DNA from: Methylobacterium terricola
Lineage (GTDB): Bacteria; Pseudomonadota; Alphaproteobacteria; Rhizobiales; Beijerinckiaceae
Assembly (NCBI RefSeq): GCF_006151805.1
Contig: NZ_VDDA01000020.1
Location: 1 to 64,000, forward strand
DNA: 64,000 nt
Reading direction: 5' to 3'
This document shows, one piece after another, positions 49,159 through 60,829 of the stretch (positions within the stretch are counted from its first letter, which is position 1; each line of letters begins with the position of its first letter). The position numbers and the translations under genes are program-made. Under the pieces are notes generated by a model. That model had not been told where the DNA came from. It worked only from the letters and a program-made list of their open reading frames with translations, and ran no database searches.

Positions 49159-51432
49159 TCAGCCCGCCTTCGCGGCCGCCACCGCGGTCAGCGCCGTCAT
49201 GTTGACGATGCCGCGTACGGTGGTGGTGTGGGTGAGGATGTGGACCGGGGCGGCGGCGCCGAGCAGGATCGGCCCGACGCTGATGCCCTGGCCGGCCACC
49301 ACCTTCAGGGCGTTGAGGGTGATGTTGGCGGCATCCAGGTTCGGCATCACCAGGAGGTTGGCCTCGCCGGTGAGGCGCGATTCCGGGAACACCCGTTCCA
49401 TCAGCGGCCGGCTCAAGGCCGCGTCGGCCTGCATCTCGCCCTCGACCTCGAGGTCCGGCGCCCGCTCGGTGATGAGGGAGAGCGCCTTGCGCATCTTCTC
49501 GGCCGACGGGTTTCGGGCGGTGCCGAAGCTCGAATGCGAGACCAACGCCACCCGCGGGGTCTGGCCGAAGCGGCGCATCTCGGCTGCGGCGAGCAGCGTC
49601 ATGTCGGCCAGTTCCTCCGCGCCGGGATCGAGGTGGATGTAGGGGTCGCAGATGAACAGCGTGTGCCGCGGCAGCTGCAACAGGCTCATGGCGGTGAGCG
49701 CCTTCACCCCCGGCGCCATCCCGATCACCTCGCGCACGTGGCGCAGGTGGCTGTGATAGGAGCCGGTGCCGCCGCACAGGAGCCCGTCGACCTGGCCGAG
49801 GGAGAGCAGCATCGCGCCGACGAGGGTCGGGTTGCGGCGCGCCTCCGCCAGCGCGACCTCGCGCGACAGGCCGTGGCGCTTGCGCTTGGCGTAGTATCCC
49901 TCGGCGGCTTGCGCCTGGAACACATCGTCGTCGAGGTCCTGCACGTCGACGTCGCGGCCGACCTCGATGCGAAGCCCCAAGGCCTTCATCTTGTCGGCGA
50001 TGACCTCCCGCCGGCCGACCAGCACCGGCCGGGCCAGGCCCTCGTCGACGATGACCTGCGCGGCGCGCAAGACCCGGTCGTCCTCGCCCTCGGCATAGGC
50101 CACGCGGGCGCGGGCGGCCTCGGTCGCGGCGGCGAAGACCGGCTGCATCACCGTGCCGGAGGTGTAGACCCGGCTCTCGAGCGAGCGTCGATAGGCCTCG
50201 ACGTCGAGCATCGGCTTCGTCGCGACACCGCTCTCGGTGGCGGCGAGCGCCACGGCGGGGGCGACCTTGGTGATCAGCCGGGGATCGAACGGGCGCGGGA
50301 TCAGGTAATCGGGCCCGAAAGCGATGTCCTGCGTGCCGTAGGCCGCCGTCACCACGTCCGACTGCTCGGCCCGCGCCAGCTCGGCGATCGCCCGCACTGC
50401 GGCGAGCTTCATCTCCTCGTTGATCGTGGTCGCGCCGACATCGAGCGCGCCGCGGAAGATGAACGGGAAGCACAGGACGTTGTTGACCTGGTTCGGGTAA
50501 TCCGAGCGGCCGGTGGCGATGATCGCGTCGGGGCGCACGGCCTTGGCGGCCTCGGGCCGGATCTCCGGCTCGGGATTGGCGAGCGCCAGGATCAGCGGCT
50601 TGTCGGCCATGCCCTTGACCATCTCCGGCGTCAGCGCGCCGGCGGCGGAGAGGCCGAGGAAGATGTCGGTGCCCGGCACCGCGTCGGCCAGCGTGCGCGC
50701 CTCGGTGACCTGCGCGTATTGCGCCTTCTGGGCGTCGAGGTTGTTGCGGCCCTGGTAGACCACGCCGCGGCTGTCGGTGACCAGCACCTTCGCCTTGTCG
50801 AGGCCGAGGCTGACGAGAAGGTTCAGGCAGGCGATGGCCGCGGCACCGGCGCCCGAGCAGACGACGCGCACGTCCTCGATGCGCTTGCCGACCACCTCGA
50901 GGCCGTTGAGGATCGCGGCCGCCGCGATGATCGCGGTGCCGTGTTGGTCGTCGTGGAAGACCGGGATCTTCATCCGCTCACGCAGGCGGGTCTCGATCTC
51001 GAAGCACTCGGGTGCCTTGATGTCCTCGAGGTTGATGCCCCCGAAGGTCGGCTCCAGGCTCGCGATGATGTCGACGAGCTTGCCGGGATCGGTCTCGTCG
51101 ATCTCGATGTCGAACACGTCGATGCCGGCGAACTTGCGGAACAGGCAGCCCTTGCCCTCCATCACCGGCTTGCCGGCGAGCGCCCCGATATTGCCGAGGC
51201 CCAGCACCGCGGTGCCGTTCGAGATCACCGCCACGAGGTTGCCGCGGGAGGTCAGCTCGGCGGCCTGGGCCGGGTCCTTCTCGATGGCGAGGCAGGCGGC
51301 GGCGACGCCGGGCGAGTAGGCGAGCGCGAGGTCGCGCTGCGTGCTCATGTCCTTCGTCGGCAGCACGGCGATCTTCCCCGGCGTCGGGAAGCGGTGGTAG
51401 TCGAGGGCGGCCTTCTCGAGTTGCTCGTCCAT
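49159..51432 (-). CDS. maeB: NADP-type malic enzyme with phosphotransacetylase-like C-terminus
   Basis: A 757-residue enzyme that oxidatively decarboxylates malate to pyruvate. The N-terminal malic enzyme domain (about 15-400) has DMSTQRDLALAYSPGVAAAC at the start, KGCLFRKFAGIDVFDIEIDE near 95, and FHDDQHGTAIIAAAAILNGL near 155. The C-terminal phosphotransacetylase-like domain (about 430-757) is typical of MaeB-type proteins and is thought to be regulatory rather than catalytic. I chose the ATG at 51432 because CAGGAGGAC lies upstream in the minus-strand reading and the family starts with 'LxxAALxYHxxPxPGK'. It is monocistronic. Confidence 0.93.
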   Translation of the reverse strand: MDEQLEKAALDYHRFPTPGKIAVLPTKDMSTQRDLALAYSPGVAAACLAIEKDPAQAAELTSRGNLVAVISNGTAVLGLGNIGALAGKPVMEGKGCLFRKFAGIDVFDIEIDETDPGKLVDIIASLEPTFGGINLEDIKAPECFEIETRLRERMKIPVFHDDQHGTAIIAAAAILNGLEVVGKRIEDVRVVCSGAGAAAIACLNLLVSLGLDKAKVLVTDSRGVVYQGRNNLDAQKAQYAQVTEARTLADAVPGTDIFLGLSAAGALTPEMVKGMADKPLILALANPEPEIRPEAAKAVRPDAIIATGRSDYPNQVNNVLCFPFIFRGALDVGATTINEEMKLAAVRAIAELARAEQSDVVTAAYGTQDIAFGPDYLIPRPFDPRLITKVAPAVALAATESGVATKPMLDVEAYRRSLESRVYTSGTVMQPVFAAATEAARARVAYAEGEDDRVLRAAQVIVDEGLARPVLVGRREVIADKMKALGLRIEVGRDVDVQDLDDDVFQAQAAEGYYAKRKRHGLSREVALAEARRNPTLVGAMLLSLGQVDGLLCGGTGSYHSHLRHVREVIGMAPGVKALTAMSLLQLPRHTLFICDPYIHLDPGAEELADMTLLAAAEMRRFGQTPRVALVSHSSFGTARNPSAEKMRKALSLITERAPDLEVEGEMQADAALSRPLMERVFPESRLTGEANLLVMPNLDAANITLNALKVVAGQGISVGPILLGAAAPVHILTHTTTVRGIVNMTALTAVAAAKAG

Positions 51433-51668
51433 GACGTGTCCTCCTGATTGTGTGGGATGGCGGCGCGCGGAGCCGCCTCCCGGCCGGCGCCGTTCGAGGG
51501 CACCGATCGGGACGGCAACGCTCAAGGTTGGGGTCGTGATCCCGCCGGCTTGCGTTGGGTCAGGGTCGATTTCGGCCGCGAGAAGCCGTGGGCGGGACGT
51601 GAGATCCCCTCACGGTCGCCCGAATGATTCGGTTTGAGAAGTTGTTTGAAGATTTGAGCGCAGGACCT

Positions 51669-51816
51669 CCCCTCTCCCGTGTGGGAGAGGGGTCGGGGGT
51701 GAGGGTGCTACGGCTCTGAGTCTAGCGCTGACCGTCCCGCTGCCAGCACGACGGTCTTAGCTTCACACTGAAGCGTATCATCCTCACCCCTGCCCCTCTC
51801 CCACTCGGGAGAGGGG
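51669..51816 (+). repeat. Dispersed palindrome, family B, copy 2
   Basis: A 148-bp element. Both ends are CCCCTCTCCC/GGGAGAGGGG hairpins: CCCCTCTCCCGTGTGGGAGA then GGGG at the left, and CCCCTCTCCCACTCGGGAGA then GGGG at the right. The interior shares CGCTGCCAGCAC and CTGAAGCGT with the element at 55184-55332 in the same orientation. It fills the middle of the gene-free stretch 51433-51886, between maeB (divergent side) and the lpdA 3' end. Outside the repeat, the stretch shows only the maeB leader and nothing else of note. Confidence 0.85.
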
Positions 51817-51886
51817 ATCCCGCGTTCTGTTTGTCTGAACTTGTGAAGGACGGCAGCAACGCTGCCGTCGCACCCTGAAAACTACC

Positions 51887-53719
51887 TCAATGCGCCTTCT
51901 TCTTCGGCATGTAGAGGTCGGTGATCGTGCCCTCGAAGGCCTCGGCTGCCATGCCGACCGTCTCCGACAGGGTCGGGTGCGGGTGGATGGTGAGCCCGAT
52001 ATCCTCGGCATCCGCCCCCATCTCGATGGCGAGCGCGGCCTCGGCGATCAGGTCGCCGGCCGAGGGGCCGACGATGCCGCAGCCGACGATCCGGTTCGAG
52101 GCCTCGTCGAACAGCACCTTGGTCAGGCCCTCGTCGCGCCCGAGCGACAGCGAGCGGCCGCTCGCCGCCCAGGGAAAGACGCCCTTGCCGACCTTGATGC
52201 CCTTGGCCTTGGCCTCGGTCTCGGACAGGCCGACCCAGGCCACCTCCGGATCGGTATAGGCCACCGACGGGATCACCTTGGCGTCGAAGAACGAGTTCTG
52301 GCCGGCCGCCGCTTCCGCCGCGACCTTGCCCTCGTGCACCGCCTTGTGGGCGAGCATCGGCTGGCCGACCACGTCGCCGATGGCGAAGATGTGGCCTGCC
52401 GTCGTGCGCATCTGCTTGTCGACCGGGATGAAGCCCCGCTCGTCCACCGCGACGCCGGCGGCCTCGGCGCCGATCAGCTTGCCGTTGGGACGGCGGCCGA
52501 CCGAGACCAGGATCTTGTCGAAGGTGTCGGTGGCCGGCGCCGAGCCGCCCTCGAACGTCACCTTGAGGCCTTCCGGCAGCGCCTCGACGGCCGTGACCTT
52601 GGCCTTGAGGTGGATCGCCTCGTACTGCTTCGAGATCCGCTTGAACAGCGGGGTGACGATGTCCTTGTCGGCGCCCGAGATGATCTGGTCCATCAGCTCG
52701 ACGATGGTCACCTTGGACCCGAGCGCGTGGTAGACCGTCGCCATCTCGAGGCCGATGATGCCGCCACCGATCACGAGGAGGCGCTTCGGCACCCCGTCGA
52801 GTTCGAGCGCCCCGGTCGAGTCGATCACCCGCGGGTCGTCGTGCGGGATGAACGGCATCTTGATCGGCTCGGACCCGGCCGCGATGATCGCGTTGTCGAA
52901 GCCGATGATCTTCTTCGCGCCCTCGTGCTCGACCTCGATCTGGTGCGGGCTGACGAAGCGGGCGGTGCCGGTGACCACCGTCACCTTGCGCTGCTTGGCC
53001 AGACCCCCGAGGCCGCCGGTCAGGCGCTTGACCACGCCCTCCTTCCAGCTGCGGAGCTGGTCGATGTCGATCTGCGGCGCGGCGAAGCTGATGCCGTGCG
53101 CGGCCATCGCCTGGCTCTCGTCGATCACCTTGGCGGCGTGGAGCAGCGCCTTCGAGGGGATGCAGCCGACATTGAGGCACACCCCGCCGAGGCTCGGCCA
53201 GCGCTCGACGAGCACGACCTTCTTGCCGAGGTCGGCGGCGCGGAACGCCGCCGTGTAGCCGCCGGGACCGGCGCCGAGCACCAGCACCTCGGCCCGCATC
53301 TCCTCGCCGGAGACCGGGGCCGCGCCCTTCGGGGCCGGGGCGGCGGACGCCCCAGTTCCGCCGGCGGTAGCCGGCGAGCCGTAGCCCGCCTGGCCGGTGC
53401 CGGCCGCCAGCGGCGAGCCGCCGGAAGCCGCGGGAGCCGGGGCCGCCTTCTCGGCGACCGCGGGCTTCGCGGCACCGGCAGACGCCGCGCCCTCCAGCAC
53501 CAGCAGCAGGTCACCCTGCGTGACCGTGTCGCCGGGCTTGATCTTCACCTCCGCGACCGTGCCGGCCACGGAGGAGGGGACGTCCATGGTCGCCTTGTCG
53601 GATTCCAGGACGACGATGGTGTCGTCGACCGCGATCGTGTCGCCGGCCTTGACCAGCACCTCGATCACCGGGACGTTCTTGAAGTCGCCGATATCCGGCA
53701 GACGGACTTCGTTGCTCAT
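51887..53719 (-). CDS. lpdA: Dihydrolipoyl dehydrogenase with N-terminal lipoyl domain (pyruvate dehydrogenase E3)
   Basis: A 610-residue flavoenzyme. Residues 1-80 form a lipoyl domain with the lipoylated lysine K42 in ESDKATMDVP. A Gly/Ala/Pro linker follows to about 135. The dihydrolipoyl dehydrogenase starts at about 140, with VLVLGAGPGGYTAAFRAADL and the redox pair C181/C186 in GGVCLNVGCIPSKAL. The active-site His lies near the end in HPHPTLSETV. This fused E3 is the type found in betaproteobacterial pyruvate dehydrogenase complexes. It is the last gene of aceE-aceF-lpdA, 25 bases after aceF. Confidence 0.93.
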   Translation of the reverse strand: MSNEVRLPDIGDFKNVPVIEVLVKAGDTIAVDDTIVVLESDKATMDVPSSVAGTVAEVKIKPGDTVTQGDLLLVLEGAASAGAAKPAVAEKAAPAPAASGGSPLAAGTGQAGYGSPATAGGTGASAAPAPKGAAPVSGEEMRAEVLVLGAGPGGYTAAFRAADLGKKVVLVERWPSLGGVCLNVGCIPSKALLHAAKVIDESQAMAAHGISFAAPQIDIDQLRSWKEGVVKRLTGGLGGLAKQRKVTVVTGTARFVSPHQIEVEHEGAKKIIGFDNAIIAAGSEPIKMPFIPHDDPRVIDSTGALELDGVPKRLLVIGGGIIGLEMATVYHALGSKVTIVELMDQIISGADKDIVTPLFKRISKQYEAIHLKAKVTAVEALPEGLKVTFEGGSAPATDTFDKILVSVGRRPNGKLIGAEAAGVAVDERGFIPVDKQMRTTAGHIFAIGDVVGQPMLAHKAVHEGKVAAEAAAGQNSFFDAKVIPSVAYTDPEVAWVGLSETEAKAKGIKVGKGVFPWAASGRSLSLGRDEGLTKVLFDEASNRIVGCGIVGPSAGDLIAEAALAIEMGADAEDIGLTIHPHPTLSETVGMAAEAFEGTITDLYMPKKKAH

Positions 53720-53744
53720 TCGGATCGCCTCGCTGTTGGTCTCG

Positions 53745-55055
53745 TCAGACGACGAGGCGCCGGACGTCCTCGAGGACGTGGGCGAGGTGGCGGGTGAAGC
53801 GCGCAGCCAGCGCGCCGTCGATCACGCGGTGGTCGTAGGAGACCGAGAGCGGCAGCATCAGCCGCGGCTTGAACTCGCTGCCGTTCCAGACCGGGGCCAT
53901 CTTGGAGCGCACGACGCCCAGGATCGCGACCTCGGGGGCGTTGACGAGGGGCGTGAAGCCGGTGCCGCCGATGCCGCCGAGCGACGAGATCGTGAAGGTG
54001 GCGCCCTGCATGTCGCCGCTGCCGAGCTTGCCGTCGCGGGCCTTCTTCGACAGCGCGCCCAGCTCCTGGCTGATCTCGATGATGCCCTTGCGGTCGGCAT
54101 CCTTGACCACCGGGACGACGAGGCCGTCCGGCGTGTCGACGGCGACGCCGATGTTGTAGTACTTCTTGAGGATCAGCGCGTCCTTCTCGGGGTTCAGCGA
54201 CGAGTTGAACTCCGGGTGCTGACGCAGGGCCGAGACCGCGGCCTTGATCAGGAACGACAGCAGGGTGACGCGGTAGCCCTTGTCCTTGCCGGCGGTGTCG
54301 AGATCCTTGCGGTAGGCGTCGGTCTCGGTGATGTCCGACTCGTCCGAATGGGTGACGAGCGGCACGTTGAGCCAGGCGCGGTGCAGGTGCGGGCCGGAGA
54401 TCTTCTTGATCCGCGGCAGCGGCTTAACCTCGGTCGGGCCGAACTTCGAGAAGTCGACCGCCGGGATCTCCGGGATGCCCATGCTGCCGGTGGCGACCGC
54501 GGTGCCGGCGGCCGGCGCCGGGGCGGCGGAGTGCACCAGCGAGCCCTTCACGTCCTCCTTGGTGATCCGGCCCTTCTCGCCGGAGCCCTTGATGCCGTTG
54601 AGGTCGACGCCGAGCTCGCGGGCGAGCCGCCGCACGGCCGGGCTGGCATGGACGTTCGAGAAGTCCGGCGCCGACGACGCCGGGGCGGCCGGGACCGGGG
54701 GCGCGGCGGGCTTGGCCGGATCCGGCTCCTGCTTCGGCATCAGGGCGGCGGTGTCGGCGGCGGGCGCCGCGCCAGCATTCGGGGTCGCGGCGGAGGCGGC
54801 GGCCGGCGCCTTCGCCTCGGACTCGCCCTTCAGCAGCAGGACCGGGCTGCCCTCGCTCACCGTGTCGCCGATCTTGACCAGGATCTTCTCGATCACGCCG
54901 GCCGACGGGGAGGGCACCTCCATCGTCGCCTTGTCGGATTCGAGCGACACGATCGGGTCCTCGGCCCCGATGGTGTCGCCTTCCTTCACCAGGATCTCGA
55001 TGATCGGGATGTTCTTGAAATCACCGATATCCGGGATCTTGACCTCGATCGACAC
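53745..55055 (-). CDS. aceF: Dihydrolipoamide acetyltransferase (pyruvate dehydrogenase E2)
   Basis: A 436-residue E2. One lipoyl domain (residues 1-78) carries K42 in ESDKATMEVPS. A Pro/Ala linker follows to about 135, then the E3-binding domain near 140-175 (ASPAVRRLARELGVDLNG). The catalytic acyltransferase domain (about 205-436) ends with SYDHRVIDGALAARF, containing the active His and Asp. E. coli E2 has three lipoyl domains; this one has one. The start is probably GTG at 55055 with GGGAGAG upstream; the GTG at 55070 is the alternative. A family B repeat separates it from aceE. Confidence 0.93.
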   Translation of the reverse strand: MSIEVKIPDIGDFKNIPIIEILVKEGDTIGAEDPIVSLESDKATMEVPSPSAGVIEKILVKIGDTVSEGSPVLLLKGESEAKAPAAASAATPNAGAAPAADTAALMPKQEPDPAKPAAPPVPAAPASSAPDFSNVHASPAVRRLARELGVDLNGIKGSGEKGRITKEDVKGSLVHSAAPAPAAGTAVATGSMGIPEIPAVDFSKFGPTEVKPLPRIKKISGPHLHRAWLNVPLVTHSDESDITETDAYRKDLDTAGKDKGYRVTLLSFLIKAAVSALRQHPEFNSSLNPEKDALILKKYYNIGVAVDTPDGLVVPVVKDADRKGIIEISQELGALSKKARDGKLGSGDMQGATFTISSLGGIGGTGFTPLVNAPEVAILGVVRSKMAPVWNGSEFKPRLMLPLSVSYDHRVIDGALAARFTRHLAHVLEDVRRLVV

Positions 55056-55183
55056 TGCGCACTCTCCCACTGTATTCGCTTAAGCTGTTTTTGCAGATGA
55101 AGTTCTTGGCGCGCGAGGCCATCCGGTCCCGGGCACCCGCAGGGTTGTCCGGGCAAATTCCCTTTGAGAATCAAGCGCGGGAT

Positions 55184-55332
55184 CCCCTCTCCCGTTTGGG
55201 AGAGGGGTAGGGGTGAGGGTGGAGACGGTGCCGCAAGAAGACCGAACCGTTTCGCTGCCAGCACCACGCTCAGCGCTTTACCCTGAAGCGTGTCACCCTC
55301 GCCCCCGGCCCCTCTCCCACACGGGAGAGGGG
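55184..55332 (+). repeat. Dispersed palindrome, family B, copy 3, between aceE and aceF
   Basis: A 149-bp element whose ends are CCCCTCTCCCGTTTGGGAGA then GGGG, and CCCCTCTCCCACACGGGAGA then GGGG. The interior has GAACCGTTTCGCTGCCAGCA and CCTGAAGCGTGTCACCCTC. It matches 51669-51816 in the same orientation and, by reverse complement, 23628-23797. It occupies the middle of the 352-base gap between aceE and aceF, inside what should be one operon. Confidence 0.88.
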
Positions 55333-55407
55333 AGACCCGCGCCATTCAGCTTCCCCGGAGCGTGTTGTGACGTCCGGCAGAACAGGGCCACGCGCACCGC
55401 TGATGGT

Positions 55408-58065
<2,658 letters not shown>

Positions 58066-58118
58066 GTTGTCCTCCCTGGGATCATACTCGATTGGTGGGC
58101 CGAGCTGCCGCAGGCGTC

Positions 58119-58134
58119 AGCATCGTTCGTGCCA
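58119..58134 (-). promoter_or_regulatory. Candidate sigma-54 promoter of aceE
   Basis: On the minus strand TGGCACGAACGATGCT has a perfect -24 element (TGGCACG) and GC at the -12 position, with GG and GC 12 bases apart. The -12 element is ATGC rather than TTGC. Transcription would begin near 58108, about 43 bases before the aceE start. A housekeeping promoter was not recognised in this gap. Without an activator site this remains a candidate. Confidence 0.4.
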
Positions 58135-58267
58135 TCGCTATGCTTTCGCAGCTCATGAAGGATTGCAAGGGTTTAGCGGGAATGACAGGAGCGGGCGTTC
58201 CGGTCATCCGCATCGCGCGCGATGACGCGGTGCGAAAACCCGGAACCATTCGCCGCCGTCGCCCGCC

Positions 58268-58537
58268 TCACGTGTCGGACTTGGCCGATGGCGTCGAGGA
58301 ACCGCCGAACCCCTGCTGGAACATCTTGAGGAAGAGATTCTGCATCTGGTCGGCGTTCTGGGGAAACACCGTGAACCAGCTGCGCATGATCGCGTCGGGC
58401 GAGAACCGGTCCATCTCGGCGAGCATGCGCCGCTCGACCTCGGCCATCACGGCCGCTTGCATCGGCTCCACATTGGGCAGCCCGACGAACTGGCGGGCCT
58501 CGACCGGGGTGCAATCGACCTCGACGCGGAACTTCAT
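58268..58537 (-). CDS. Small DUF6489-like protein
   Basis: An 89-residue cytoplasmic protein with the start MKFRVEVDCTPVEARQFVGL and the downstream segments 'PNVEPMQAAVMAEVERRM' and NADQMQNLFLKMFQQGFG. I associate this pattern with the alphaproteobacterial DUF6489 group, for which I know no function. A GGAGGAAGCG sequence directly upstream of the ATG is a strong ribosome binding site. It lies between aceE and a LysR gene; neither suggests a role. Confidence 0.65.
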   Translation of the reverse strand: MKFRVEVDCTPVEARQFVGLPNVEPMQAAVMAEVERRMLAEMDRFSPDAIMRSWFTVFPQNADQMQNLFLKMFQQGFGGSSTPSAKSDT

Positions 58538-58743
58538 CGTACGCTTCCTCCCGGGCCCCGATCCGAGCTTAGAGCACCTTTCGGCCGCTCTGGGAACCGG
58601 CCCTGACGCAAAAACTGCGTTAAAATCAAAGACCTAGTCTAACATGCGGGGATGCGGCGGCGCACCATGCCCCGGCCTGCCGCCTACGACGAAGGTCGTA
58701 TGCGCCCCCTCGGCGATTCCGGCAGCATTGTAAAGCCGCATTG

Positions 58744-59721
58744 TTACGAGCCGGCGATTCTGTAACTGGGCCGTGCGCCGCTTGCCCCAGATGTCCCGCC
58801 TGCTCCGAGCGTCTCGCTCGCCCAGGGCGCCGCCGCGAGGCGCCGCTCCAGGAACGTCACCAGGGCGGTGACCCGTGCCGGCCGGGCGGCGCCCGGCGGC
58901 ATCAGCAGGTTGAGCCCGACCGGCGGCGGCGACCAGCCCGGCATCACCCGCTCCAGCCGCCCGGCGCGCAGGTCGTCCCAGACCAGGAAGTCCGGCTGCA
59001 CCGCGAGGCCGAGGCCGGCAAGGAGGGCCGGCGTCAGCGCGTCGGCATTGTTCGCCCGCAGGCGGCCGGCCGGCGTCACGGTCACCTCCGCGCCGGCCTC
59101 GTCGTGAAAGTGCCAGCGCTCGGGGTTCGGCAGGTAGGCGTAGCCCAGGCAGGCATGGTCCTGGAGGTCGCGCGGATGCGCCGGCCTCCCGGCGCCGGCG
59201 AGATAGGCGGGGGCGGCCACCAGCGAACGGCCCACGGCGCAGAGGCGGCGCAGGCGCAGGCTCGAATCGGCGAGCGCCGCGATGCGCAAGCCGAGGTCGA
59301 AGCCGCCGCCGACGAGGTCGATCACCGCGTCGCTCAGATGCAGGTCGACCGACACCTCCGGATGCGCGGCGAGGAAATCGGGCAGGAGCGGCGCGACGTG
59401 GGCGAGGCCGAACGACATCGGGGCGGCGACGCGCACCAGGCCCCGGGGCGAGGCCGAATGCGCCAGGGCCTCGGCCTCCGCCGCCTCGCCGGCCGCCAGG
59501 ATGCGGGCGGCGCCGTCGAGGGCGAGGCGCCCGGCCTCGGTGAGCGCGAGGCGCCGCGAGGTGCGATGGAGCAGGGCGGCGCCGAGGCGGCGCTCGAGCC
59601 GGCTCACCGCCTTCGAGACCGTGGCCTTCGACAGGCCGAGCTCGGTGGCGGCGCGGGAGAACGAGGCGGTCTGCGCCACCCGGGCGAAGATCGCCCAGGC
59701 CTCGAAATCAGGCATGGCCAT
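58744..59721 (-). CDS. LysR-family regulator divergent from a glyoxalase-type dioxygenase gene
   Basis: A 325-residue LysR protein with the HTH at about residues 12-60 (VAQTASFSRAATELGLSKAT). The effector domain is about 90-300 (GLVRVAAPMSFGLAHVAPLL). I chose the ATG at 59719-59721 (MAMPDFEAW); ATG at 59715 is equally possible. It is transcribed away from the ring-cleaving-dioxygenase-like gene, with a GAAAC-N5-GTTTC dyad between them. In Bacillus and Pseudomonas relatives, MhqR or LysR-type regulators control similar quinone-detoxifying dioxygenases. The effector here is unknown. Confidence 0.85.
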   Translation of the reverse strand: MAMPDFEAWAIFARVAQTASFSRAATELGLSKATVSKAVSRLERRLGAALLHRTSRRLALTEAGRLALDGAARILAAGEAAEAEALAHSASPRGLVRVAAPMSFGLAHVAPLLPDFLAAHPEVSVDLHLSDAVIDLVGGGFDLGLRIAALADSSLRLRRLCAVGRSLVAAPAYLAGAGRPAHPRDLQDHACLGYAYLPNPERWHFHDEAGAEVTVTPAGRLRANNADALTPALLAGLGLAVQPDFLVWDDLRAGRLERVMPGWSPPPVGLNLLMPPGAARPARVTALVTFLERRLAAAPWASETLGAGGTSGASGARPSYRIAGS

Positions 59722-59732
59722 GGGCGCATCCG

Positions 59733-59747
59733 GAAACGATGGGTTTC
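59733..59747. promoter_or_regulatory. Candidate LysR operator
   Basis: GAAAC-GATGG-GTTTC is a perfect dyad of two 5-base arms around 5 bases. It lies 12 bases upstream of the LysR start. The architecture (5-5-5) is the same as at the other LysR pair (11132-11146), but the sequence is different. A further TTTC-type half site is at 59752-59756. Confidence 0.5.
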
Positions 59748-59836
59748 GATTGTTTCTATTTCTGGCCGCCGGGGCAAGTCCTAGATTTCCTCCATCACGG
59801 CGGCCCCGACGGGCCGCCCTCCAGGAGCCACCGGCC

Positions 59837-60790
59837 ATGACCACCGAAACCGACGTCGCCGTTACCCCGTCCGCCGGCCTGCATCATGTCACCGCCATCT
59901 CGGGTCCGGCGCGCCGGAACCTCGATTTCTACACCCGCGTCCTCGGGCTGCGGCTGGTGAAGAAGACCGTCAACTTCGACGATCCCGGCACCTATCACCT
60001 GTATTACGGCGATGCCGACGGCGCGCCCGGCACGATCCTGACCTTCTTCCCCTGGGAGCACGTCGCCCCGGGCCGGGTCGGCGTCGGCCAGGCCGAGGAG
60101 ACGGCGTTCCGGGTCCCCGAGGGCTCGATCGGCTACTGGACGCACCGCCTCGTCGCGGCGGGCATCGCCTTCGAGGCGCCGGCCAAGGTGTTCGGCGAGA
60201 CGGTGCTGCCGTTCCGCGATCCCGACGGGATGCGCCTCGCCCTCGTCGGCGTGGCCGGGGCGGAGGGCGAGCCGGCCTGGACCGGGTCCGAGGTGGCGGC
60301 CGAGCACGCGATCCGGGGCTTCCACGGCGTCACCCTGATGCTGCGCCAGGCCGCGCCCACCGCCCGGGTGCTGACGGAGGTGTTCGGGCTCGAGGAGACC
60401 GGCCGCGAGGGCGCGCTCACCCGCTACCAGGGTACCGCCGGGCTCGGGGCTGCCGTCACCCTGCGCGAGGTCGGCGACTTCCTGCCCGGCCGCTCCGGCG
60501 GCGGCTCGGTGCACCACATCGCCTTCCGGGCCGCCGACGACGCAGGCCAGGCCGCGATGGCGGGGCGGGCCGGGGCGCTCGGGCTGCAGGTGACCGAGCA
60601 GCGCGACCGCAACTACTTCCGCTCGGTCTATTTCCGCGAGCCCGGCGGGGTGTTGTTCGAGATCGCCACCGACGATCCGGGCTTCGCCGCCGACGAGCCG
60701 GCCGAGGCTCTGGGCGCCGCTCTGAAGCTGCCGGCCTTCCTCGAGCCCCACCGGGCCGAGATCGAGCGGGTGCTGCCGGCGCTGGCGTAA
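59837..60790 (+). CDS. Glyoxalase-superfamily protein, ring-cleaving dioxygenase-like
   Basis: A 317-residue two-domain vicinal oxygen chelate protein (MhqO/LinE-like). The N-terminal domain has GLHHVTAISGPARRNLDFYT with a metal His near residue 17. The C-terminal domain has GSVHHIAFRA near 232 and the Glu in GGVLFEIATDDPG near 278. Such enzymes cleave hydroquinones or catechol-like rings, or act on glutathione adducts; which it is here cannot be told. The ATG at 59837 follows CCAGGAGCC. It is divergent from the LysR gene. Confidence 0.8.
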   Translation: MTTETDVAVTPSAGLHHVTAISGPARRNLDFYTRVLGLRLVKKTVNFDDPGTYHLYYGDADGAPGTILTFFPWEHVAPGRVGVGQAEETAFRVPEGSIGYWTHRLVAAGIAFEAPAKVFGETVLPFRDPDGMRLALVGVAGAEGEPAWTGSEVAAEHAIRGFHGVTLMLRQAAPTARVLTEVFGLEETGREGALTRYQGTAGLGAAVTLREVGDFLPGRSGGGSVHHIAFRAADDAGQAAMAGRAGALGLQVTEQRDRNYFRSVYFREPGGVLFEIATDDPGFAADEPAEALGAALKLPAFLEPHRAEIERVLPALA

Positions 60791-60829
60791 GGGGAGGGGT
60801 GGTCCGGGCCATCGGGCCCGGGCCGACCG

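Noticed and set aside
49024..51447. Plus-strand ORF of 807 codons opposite maeB
   Set aside because: Antisense shadow of the malic enzyme gene, with no recognisable domain.
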